From Gramella sp. MT6 (GTDB taxonomy: Bacteria; Bacteroidota; Bacteroidia; Flavobacteriales; Flavobacteriaceae): DNA of 64,000 nt. Below are positions 54,409-64,000 of this stretch, one piece after another. Made by a program: the position numbers and the translations under genes. How positions within the stretch are numbered: position 1 is the stretch's first letter; each line of letters opens with the position of its first letter. Under the pieces are notes generated by a model, which searched no databases, had not been told where the DNA came from, and saw only the letters and a list, made by a program, of their open reading frames with translations. The stretch covers positions 2,626,001 through 2,690,000 of the forward strand of contig NZ_CP048410.1 in NCBI RefSeq assembly GCF_019357415.1. Direction: 5' to 3'.

Positions 54409-56327
54409 AAATAATAGGTGGTTTCAAATCGAACTTTTATAAGTTCCTGAATTTCTTTAATGGTCTTAAAACAGCGCTTCAATTTTATCTTGTCTTCCTT
54501 GCCCAGGTCTTCAAGGTTAATGAACCTGCCATTATCTTTATTCCTTATTCCCTGCTTGGTCCTGAACTTAATGAGAGCTCTGGAAGAATATGCACAGGCC
54601 TGGTAGATCTCTTTATTATTAGGTTCAAGCTGTGCCAGTTTTTCAAACCTTTCTGAAGTATTGCTAATATTCTTTACCCGATGTTCAAGTATAAGTAACC
54701 TTGCAGCATCGGTTAGGGGCATAATCCCCCGTTTTTTAATGTCAAAAAGATCTTTTTTCTCTCCATCCTGTTCAACCAGAAATTGCCTGAAAAAACCTAA
54801 TGGTGAAGGATTTCTCGAGGCCTGGGCAGCCAACCGGTTAAGGAAGTTCTTGTTGCCTTTTAATATATCGAAGATATGGTCAGAGATCGCATTGGTGAGT
54901 TTTACTTCTCCGAAAGAAATATCAAAATCAAAAAAGATCTGGCAAAGTAAGATCTCATCCTGTCCCGAAGTGGTCACCCATTCAGAAAACTGGCCCTTCC
55001 ATTCAGATTTAGAAAGACAATATTTTGGATTCCTGGCCATCATCTCGGCGGGGCAAAATTCATATCCTATAATATTCAGTCTTTTAGTAACCTTGGTGGC
55101 TAGTTTTATAAAGTAGGCCCGGGTTTCTTCAAGTTCTTCTTCTGGAACATCTTCAAATATCAAAGCGTTGTCCTGGTCTGTATGTAATAATTGTTCCTTT
55201 CGTCCCTGGCTTCCTAAAGACATCCAGGCGAATTTAGACGGAGGAGGAGTTTCCATCTTTTCGATGCAACGTTGAATGGTTCTTTTAATAGTAGCATCAT
55301 TCAATTCAAACATAATGTTGGAAATGTGGGTAAGAGGAATATTGCTTTTTAAGTAACCGTTAAGTAGGATCATGATCTTATTCCTGATTCTCTTCAGTTT
55401 TTTCGTACTCCCGGCTCTATTGATCGCTTTCATCAGAACCGCAGGATTGTTACCCTGGGAAACGATTATGTCATGCTCAGAAACTATTCCCTTAACCTTT
55501 GTATTTGGGGTGCCGTCTTTGGTAATGCAAATATGGTTGATATTATGCTTCATCATGGTGAGCTGGGCCTGGGCAATGGTCAGGCCTTTCGAATAACAGA
55601 TCACCGGAGAATTCATGACCTCACTTATAGGGCTATTAATGGGTAATTTACCTGTTGCTACTACTTCTCTGAAATCAACATCGGTTACAATTCCAACAGG
55701 TTTCTCATCTTCAACAACTACGACCGATCCCACTTTACGGTTACTCATTAGGATTGCCGACTTCTGGATGCTGGTTTCCGGGGAAACCGTCACCATTTTT
55801 TTGATGATCGGGATCGGCTGTAATTCGAAAAGAGCTTCTCTTTTTAGGACAATATCCTCTTCATCAGCAAATAGTTTACCTTTTTGTTCATTCGAATAGG
55901 GATTCCTTGTGTTAGAAGCAAAGCTTTCCATAAGGAAATTACCAACATAGGGATTGCTAATGGCGTAAGGTTTAAAAACGTTTAGCGGAATTGCATAAAT
56001 GACACTTTCCTCATCTGTGATCGCGTTTATCTGGTAATTTTCCTTTGCAAAAAGGGGCCTCAGACCAAATACGTCTCCTTCATCGCACTTGTCTATAGTT
56101 TCGGGTTCCTGGTTTTTATCTGTCTTTTGCAGATCTACGGCTCCCTTCTGTACAATATAAAAGTAATCATGCACCTTTTCATCTTTGGAAAAGATGGTTT
56201 GGCCCTGCTCAAAATACATGACCTTGATCTCCCTGGCGATCAGTTCTAATTGCGAGGTGTCAAGTAAAGAAAAAGGAGGATAATTACTCAGGAAATCCGC
56301 GATCCTCGAAGCGATTGAATTCGTCAT
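54405..56327 (-). CDS. cNMP-binding/CBS/DUF294 nucleotidyltransferase-like signalling protein
   Basis: 640 residues. Order: cyclic-nucleotide-binding-like domain (about 15-135), CBS pair (about 170-300; SNRKVGSVVVVEDEKPVGIV, GIVSEHDIIV), DUF294 nucleotidyltransferase-like domain (about 330-480; MSLGSQGRKEQLLHTDQDNA with the GS...DxD motif) and DUF294_C (about 500-630). It resembles GlnD-like regulators by layout. Substrate is unknown. If cyclases such as the one at 22795 make cAMP, this is the only visible cyclic-nucleotide-binding candidate in the window. Confidence 0.9.
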   Translation of the reverse strand: MTNSIASRIADFLSNYPPFSLLDTSQLELIAREIKVMYFEQGQTIFSKDEKVHDYFYIVQKGAVDLQKTDKNQEPETIDKCDEGDVFGLRPLFAKENYQINAITDEESVIYAIPLNVFKPYAISNPYVGNFLMESFASNTRNPYSNEQKGKLFADEEDIVLKREALFELQPIPIIKKMVTVSPETSIQKSAILMSNRKVGSVVVVEDEKPVGIVTDVDFREVVATGKLPINSPISEVMNSPVICYSKGLTIAQAQLTMMKHNINHICITKDGTPNTKVKGIVSEHDIIVSQGNNPAVLMKAINRAGSTKKLKRIRNKIMILLNGYLKSNIPLTHISNIMFELNDATIKRTIQRCIEKMETPPPSKFAWMSLGSQGRKEQLLHTDQDNALIFEDVPEEELEETRAYFIKLATKVTKRLNIIGYEFCPAEMMARNPKYCLSKSEWKGQFSEWVTTSGQDEILLCQIFFDFDISFGEVKLTNAISDHIFDILKGNKNFLNRLAAQASRNPSPLGFFRQFLVEQDGEKKDLFDIKKRGIMPLTDAARLLILEHRVKNISNTSERFEKLAQLEPNNKEIYQACAYSSRALIKFRTKQGIRNKDNGRFINLEDLGKEDKIKLKRCFKTIKEIQELIKVRFETTYYL

Positions 56328-56367
56328 GATTCAAATTTATCTGAAATATGACAATTACGAAATTAAA

Positions 56368-57450
56368 TTAATCCTCAATTTCGATTTTATAATCTTTGAT
56401 AAGCTTGTGAATAGCCTTTTCTGTTTCTGAAAGCTGGGTATAAACCGGGGCCTTATCTTCATTTACTTTTTTGAAATACGGAACTATTTCTCCTGTTTCA
56501 TAAGTTTCAATTACTTTAGGATGTACGTAATAACTGCGACAAACCGCCCTGGTGTTTCCTAAACCTTCAGCTGCTGAATCAAATCCTATGAGGATATTCT
56601 TTTTATTCTCTTTTTCATCTTCTGTGTGACCAATCTCCATCAAGGTTTCAAAAAATATCTTGGTAGCAGACCAGGTCCTGAAATCTTTAGCTGAGAATAT
56701 ATCTCCACTTATTTCATGAATATAGTCATTGATCATTTCACTGTCTATGGTCTGTTTCTCTCCATTTTCATTATAGAATTTGAAAAGTTCCCAACCGGGA
56801 ATTTCTTCACACTGGTTTATAAGATTGATCAACCGTTTATCTTCCACAGTAATAGAATGTTCTTTACCTTTTTTACCTACGAACTCGAATTTAATGCCGT
56901 CTTTAAAGGTTTTTACGTGCCTGGTCCTAAAAGTGGAAAGACCGTAGGTTTTATTATTTTTTGCGTAATAATGGTTTCCAACCCTGATGTGCGTTTCTTC
57001 CATAAGTCTAATTACCAGAGCAAGAACTTTTCTTTTTGGCATTCCCTCCAGCAATAAGTCTTTATCTACCTGTTTTCTTATTTTCGGAAGCATTTTTCCA
57101 AAAGAGGTCATTTTGAAGAACTTAGTTTGATTCCTGATTTTAGACCAAACGGGATGATACATATATTGTTTGCGTTCTTTTTCATCCCGCCCTACAACCT
57201 GTAGATGACCATTTGCAAGGTGGGTGATCCTAACATTTTTCCATGCCGGCGGAATTACGAGGCTTTTAATTCTTTTCAGCGTTTTATCATCTGAGATCTT
57301 TTCTTCCTTTTTATAATAGGCGAACCCTCGTCCAACTTTCTTCCGGTGTATGGATAAATGGCTTTCGGAAACATATCTAAGATTAGCTAGTTTCACAGCT
57401 TCGTGGGGATCAGACATTACCGTTTCAACATCATCTGGAGATAGCGTCAT
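56368..57450 (-). CDS. DNA topoisomerase IB (poxvirus/bacterial type)
   Basis: 360 residues. An N-terminal domain (LRYVSESHLSIHRKKVGRGF), an Arg-Lys-Arg catalytic set (VLALVIRLMEETHIRVGNHY; FRTWSATKIFFETLMEIGHT) and catalytic Tyr in AVCRSYYVHPKVIETYETG match bacterial type IB enzymes. It relaxes supercoils through a 3'-phosphotyrosine. It is monocistronic by spacing. Confidence 0.94.
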   Translation of the reverse strand: MTLSPDDVETVMSDPHEAVKLANLRYVSESHLSIHRKKVGRGFAYYKKEEKISDDKTLKRIKSLVIPPAWKNVRITHLANGHLQVVGRDEKERKQYMYHPVWSKIRNQTKFFKMTSFGKMLPKIRKQVDKDLLLEGMPKRKVLALVIRLMEETHIRVGNHYYAKNNKTYGLSTFRTRHVKTFKDGIKFEFVGKKGKEHSITVEDKRLINLINQCEEIPGWELFKFYNENGEKQTIDSEMINDYIHEISGDIFSAKDFRTWSATKIFFETLMEIGHTEDEKENKKNILIGFDSAAEGLGNTRAVCRSYYVHPKVIETYETGEIVPYFKKVNEDKAPVYTQLSETEKAIHKLIKDYKIEIED

Positions 57451-57520
57451 CTTTTTTCTTTAAATATAAGCGGAATAAGGCTCCTAAATATTTAAAGAAC
57501 TGTGAAAACTTTTAGGTCTA

Positions 57521-57549
57521 AAAAAGAAAAACCCCCTGGTATCAGGGAG
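57521..57549 (-). terminator. Terminator of the M42 peptidase gene
   Basis: On the minus strand CTCCCTG-ATAC-CAGGGGG forms a 7-bp stem (one G-T pair) followed by TTTTTCTTTTT. It lies about 30 bp after the peptidase stop. Confidence 0.85.
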
Positions 57550-57577
57550 TTTAACACTAATTTATGACCTGTATAGG

Positions 57578-58666
57578 TTAGTCGAAGTAGCTAAAGCTAT
57601 CTCCTTCCTTGATCTTTAATATAGATTCATAGATCAGGTTGATCACGTTTTCAACGTCATCTCTATGCACCATTTCAACAGTGGTATGCATATATCTTAA
57701 TGGTAAAGAGATCAATGCTGAAGGGACACCTCCATTGCTGTATGCAAATGCATCTGTATCTGTACCGGTGAACCTGGAAGAAGCGTGTCTTTGGAAAGGA
57801 ATTTTCTTTTCTTCCGCTGTTTCTATTATAAGCTCTCTAAGTTTATTCTGTACCGCGGGAGCATATGATATTACCGGACCATCACCAATTTTGTTCAATC
57901 CATTGGTCTTTTTTTCGATCATTGGGGTAGTGGTGTCGTGAGTTACATCGGTAACTATGGCAACGTTCGGTTGTATTCTGTGAGTGATCATCTCTGCTCC
58001 ACGTAGTCCGATCTCTTCCTGGACAGAATTGGTTACGTATAAACCAAATGGTAATTCCTGTTTGTTCTCCTTTAGTAGTCTTGCTACCTGTGCGATCATA
58101 AAACCACCAATCCTGTTATCCAGTGCACGGCAAACGAATTTATTTTCATTTAGTACAAAGAATTCATCCGGATAAGTGATTACACAGCCAACATGGACTC
58201 CAAGTTTTTCAACTTCTTCTTTATTAGTACATCCAACATCAATGCAGATATTGTCCATTTTAGGGGACTGTTCTTTTTCCTTGTCTCTTGTATGTATTGC
58301 TGGCCAGCCAAACACTCCTTTTACGATACCTTTTTTAGTGTGGATATTAACACGTTTTGAAGCCGCGATCTGGTGATCACTACCACCATTACGTACAACA
58401 TATATAAGACCTTCGTCACTTATATAATTAACATACCATGAAATTTCGTCTGCATGTCCTTCTATGACAACTTTATATTCGGCTTCCGGGTTAATTACTC
58501 CAACGGCAGTACCATAAGTGTCAGTAATGAATTCATCTACATAAGGTTTAAGGTATTCCATCCAAAGTTTCTGGCCTTCGGCTTCATAACCAGTTGGGGC
58601 TGCATTATTAAGGTAGTTCTCCAGGAACTCTAATGATTTCTTATCTAATACTTTACTTTTCTTCAT
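57578..58666 (-). CDS. M42-family metallo-aminopeptidase
   Basis: 362 residues. VVIEGHADEISWYVNYISDE carries the first metal His/Asp, FVCRALDNRIGGFMIAQVAR the bridging Asp, and LYVTNSVQEEIGLRGAEMIT the catalytic Glu pair; IVTDVTHDT and YMHTTVEMVHRDD complete the site. The family forms large cytoplasmic aminopeptidase (TET) assemblies that trim peptides. It has its own terminator. Confidence 0.94.
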   Translation of the reverse strand: MKKSKVLDKKSLEFLENYLNNAAPTGYEAEGQKLWMEYLKPYVDEFITDTYGTAVGVINPEAEYKVVIEGHADEISWYVNYISDEGLIYVVRNGGSDHQIAASKRVNIHTKKGIVKGVFGWPAIHTRDKEKEQSPKMDNICIDVGCTNKEEVEKLGVHVGCVITYPDEFFVLNENKFVCRALDNRIGGFMIAQVARLLKENKQELPFGLYVTNSVQEEIGLRGAEMITHRIQPNVAIVTDVTHDTTTPMIEKKTNGLNKIGDGPVISYAPAVQNKLRELIIETAEEKKIPFQRHASSRFTGTDTDAFAYSNGGVPSALISLPLRYMHTTVEMVHRDDVENVINLIYESILKIKEGDSFSYFD

Positions 58667-58767
58667 AGTTCAGAATAATTTTTACGAATTTAAAAAGTTT
58701 TAGATTGGTGACAACTTGCTATTGATTAATTTTGGAATGATTTTGGTTTCATTGAGTAATTAATAGA

Positions 58768-59496
58768 TTGAAATTATACTTATTAGTGATTAGATATTTT
58801 TCCATATTAATTTTCCTGGTTGGCTTCAATGCGATAGGGCAGAAGTCCACACGTCCTTTTCCAAAAGATAGTGTTGAAAATGATACTATTGAAAAATTCT
58901 ACATGATCATTGAAGGGGATTCCATTCCTCGAGAAGCCATAGACCTAGAAGAAGTTGTATTACTTAGAAAGTTGAAATTTAATAGTAATGCAGATAGAAA
59001 GCGTTATTTGATATTGCGCCGGAAGACGAGAAAGGTTTATCCTTATGCTAAATTGGCATCTGAACGTTTAGTAGAATTGAATTCACGATTAGACCATATT
59101 AAAGGTAATAGGGCGAGAAAGAAATACACCAAAATAGTACAGAACTATATAGAGGAGGAATTTTCTGCCGAATTAAAGAAACTTACCAGGACAGAAGGAC
59201 AGATCCTTGTGAAATTGATTCACCGGCAAACCGGAATAACCACTTTTGATCTGGTCAAGGATCTTAAAAGTGGATGGAGGGCATTCTGGTATAATACAAC
59301 TGCCAGCATGTTCGACATCTCTTTAAAAGAAGAATATAATCCTGAATCTAATCAGGAAGACTTTCTTATAGAAGACATTCTTCAGCGTTCTTTCAGGGAT
59401 AATATTCTGGAAAGACAGAATAGTGCTTTGGATTTCGAGTACCTTGAATTGAGCGATAAATGGAACAAGAGTCCAAGTCCTAAGAAAAGCAGCTAA
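58768..59496 (+). CDS. DUF4294 secreted protein
   Basis: 242 residues from a TTG start (58768), which directly opens a signal peptide (about 1-24, ending LVGFNAIGQ); no ATG precedes it. The DUF4294 body shows REAIDLEEVVLLRKLKFNSN, KTRKVYPYAKLASERL and LVKLIHRQTGITTFDLVKDL. The family is restricted to Bacteroidota and has no known function. It is the last protein gene before the rRNA operon. Confidence 0.88.
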   Translation: MKLYLLVIRYFSILIFLVGFNAIGQKSTRPFPKDSVENDTIEKFYMIIEGDSIPREAIDLEEVVLLRKLKFNSNADRKRYLILRRKTRKVYPYAKLASERLVELNSRLDHIKGNRARKKYTKIVQNYIEEEFSAELKKLTRTEGQILVKLIHRQTGITTFDLVKDLKSGWRAFWYNTTASMFDISLKEEYNPESNQEDFLIEDILQRSFRDNILERQNSALDFEYLELSDKWNKSPSPKKSS

Positions 59497-59575
59497 TTTT
59501 TTTCTACAATTTTATACTGGTAATTAGGAGGTTACTGGTATTTCTTAATTTTCCTTAAAAAAACTTAAAATAAAG

Positions 59576-59608
59576 TTTGGCGGTAAGAAAGAAGTTGGTG
59601 TATATTTG
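59576..59608 (+). promoter_or_regulatory. rRNA operon promoter P1
   Basis: TTTGG at 59576 and TATATTTG at 59601-59608 with 21 bp between the elements, followed by GCAGCCGCTTTGAGA where transcription should start. Nearly the same block recurs twice downstream. Confidence 0.8.
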
Positions 59609-59711
59609 CAGCCGCTTTGAGAGCAAGGCGGATGTTCACTGAAAGTACTGGGGATGGGGTATAGCGCGAGTTGAGCCTTTAAAAATTAAATAAAAAAAAG
59701 ATTGTTTTTTA

Positions 59712-59744
59712 TTTGGTTGGAGAGGAAAAGTCGTTTTATATTTG
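59712..59744 (+). promoter_or_regulatory. rRNA operon promoter P2
   Basis: TTTGG at 59712 and TATATTTG at 59737-59744, again 21 bp apart, followed by CACCCGCTTTGGAAACG. An upstream A/T tract (59690-59712) may act as an UP element. Confidence 0.82.
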
Positions 59745-59845
59745 CACCCGCTTTGGAAACGAAGTGATGTTCATTGGGAAGAGAGGGGAGTTAGTAAATT
59801 GATGCTGAAGGCTTTAAAAGAAACTAAAAATTTGATTAAAAAAGT

Positions 59846-59878
59846 TTTGGTGGATAAAGAAAAAGCGTTGTATATTTG
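59846..59878 (+). promoter_or_regulatory. rRNA operon promoter P3
   Basis: TTTGG at 59846 and TATATTTG at 59871-59878, 21 bp apart, followed by CACCCGCTTTGAGACAG. It is the promoter nearest to 16S. The leader 59890-60134 has no gene and presumably contains antitermination and processing signals. Confidence 0.82.
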
Positions 59879-60134
59879 CACCCGCTTTGAGACAGAGCAA
59901 GCGTTCACAAAAACAGACTGAAGTTAAGAGAAACCGCCGGATGGGGCGATATAGAAAGGTTCGATTCCTTGGGTTTTAACAAGAGAAGATCGGGAAACTG
60001 GTCGAGTTCATTGAAATATTGAATTGACAAGGATTTTATTTAGCGATAGATAAAATCAAGTGTATAAGAATTAAGACTAGAAAAAGTCATACTGAGCAAT
60101 TTCTTTAGTAGTTGTTGAATATATTTAAGATTTA

Positions 60135-61664
<1,530 letters not shown>

Positions 61665-61834
61665 TAGAGCTTTGTCACCTAGTGACAAGCGACAATTACG
61701 AAAGGGAAGTTCAGAGGCCAATTTGGTCTTGATTCTTATCGTCAATTCGATTATATATAGATGTGAGATCTTAAGATATAAGATGTTAGATTGTCTAACG
61801 CCTAAAGTCTGAAGACTGGTGTCTATTTATGGAC

Positions 61835-61908
61835 AGTCTCATAGCTCAGCTGGTTAGAGCGCTACACTGATAATGTAGAGGTCGGCAGTTCGAGTCTGCC
61901 TGAGACTA
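61835..61908 (+). tRNA. tRNA-Ile (GAT)
   Basis: 74 nt. Acceptor AGTCTCA pairs with TGAGACT; D arm GCTC/GAGC; anticodon loop CTGATAA (GAT) on stem CTACA/TGTAG; T arm GGCAG-TTCGAGT-CTGCC. CCA is not encoded. Located in the 16S-23S spacer. Confidence 0.97.
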
Positions 61909-61972
61909 CTTTTTAATTAAAGTAAGCCATCAGGTTTATGAAGTTCATTGATTGAAATACTGAAGGAAATTC

Positions 61973-62026
61973 TAGAAGCTAAGGAATTCTAATTCTAAAT
62001 TCTGAATTCTAAATTCTGAATTCATT
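61973..62026. repeat. Short AATTCT-type tandem repeats in the rRNA spacer
   Basis: Between the two tRNAs, AATTCT and its variants recur, including two copies of the 14-mer TAAATTCTGAATTC. Because AATTC/GAATT are mutually complementary, the stretch can fold. It is probably neutral spacer variation between rRNA operons. Confidence 0.6.
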
Positions 62027-62028
62027 AT

Positions 62029-62102
62029 GGGGGATTAGCTCAGCTGGCTAGAGCGCCTGCCTTGCACGCAGGAGGTCATCGGTTCGACTCCGATATTCTC
62101 CA
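62029..62102 (+). tRNA. tRNA-Ala (TGC)
   Basis: 74 nt. Acceptor GGGGGAT pairs with ATTCTCC (two G-T pairs); D arm GCTC/GAGC; anticodon loop CTTGCAC (TGC) on stem CCTGC/GCAGG; T arm ATCGG-TTCGACT-CCGAT. CCA is not encoded. Confidence 0.97.
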
Positions 62103-62334
62103 CGATTCCTTGAGGTATAATGGGTATAGTTTTTACAAACAACCAGGAAACATACGTTTTTAGTTTGTAGGATCATCGAAGTTATATCGCTAGATAAGGA
62201 AAAAAGTTCATTGACATATTGAGAAACAAAGAATACGAGAACACTATTAGATAGAAATATTTAATATAAGTAATACATTATAATACTTCTAACTTGAGCA
62301 ATCAAGTTAGATTAGAGCATTAAGCAAAGCGCAT

Positions 62335-64000
<1,666 letters not shown>

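Overview
The window comes from a Flavobacteriaceae chromosome (Bacteroidota), probably close to Gramella/Christiangramia or Salegentibacter. Evidence: gliding genes gldF and gldG; DUF4870 and DUF4294 proteins; promoters of the Bacteroidota TTTG / TAnnTTTG type; genes without purine-rich Shine-Dalgarno sites; and a flavobacterial-looking 16S rRNA with Ile and Ala spacer tRNAs. Genus assignment is inference.

Layout. (1) 1-8.1 kb holds envelope and signalling genes: two convergent PepSY-like secreted paralogues, a membrane AraC/TPR regulator, a PAF-acetylhydrolase-like hydrolase, a membrane LytTR regulator, an ExbB/TolQ-like protein and a secreted esterase. (2) 8.16-41.83 kb reads as one composite genomic island in the 3' end of mnmE. 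A near-copy of the mnmE terminal sequence lies at 8163-8179, and a tyrosine recombinase sits 220 bp from mnmE at the other end. From left to right the island holds: a graveyard of ISL3-, IS1634- and IS1595-like relics with a gutted RND efflux operon under a MarR/GbsR-type regulator; a metabolic/redox stretch (ring-opening dioxygenase family, thioesterase, aldo-keto reductase, glutathione peroxidase); a long TetR-led set of genes joining an RND pump to phospholipase A, a class III nucleotide cyclase, a PAP2 phosphatase and a lipid acyltransferase; a second complete RND operon with its own TetR; a degenerate, nuclease-dead Cas12f-like gene followed by what looks like its guide-RNA scaffold; and an integrative mobilizable element (relaxase, MobC, oriT-like hairpin, primase, TTACCT iterons, VapE-like helicase, excisionase, HipBA, integrase). 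(3) 41.8-59.5 kb is conserved core: mnmE, dnaN, gldG/gldF, SAM hydroxide adenosyltransferase, phoH, purC, acs, an exonuclease with a cNMP/CBS/DUF294 protein, topoisomerase IB and an M42 peptidase. (4) 59.5-64 kb is an rRNA operon with three tandem near-identical promoters, 16S, tRNA-Ile, tRNA-Ala and the 5' part of 23S.

The best candidate for an unusual system is at 32.4-33.4 kb. It is a Cas12f/TnpB-family protein in which the RuvC-I aspartate and the RuvC-II glutamate are replaced. The RuvC-III/zinc-ribbon tail is absent. Directly downstream is a structured RNA resembling a Cas12f tracr/guide scaffold. The local gene is broken by stops and a one-base frameshift, so here it is probably a relic of an RNA-guided DNA-binding (not cutting) system. 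The TetR-led efflux plus lipid-remodelling plus cyclase gene set is the second item that deserves attention.
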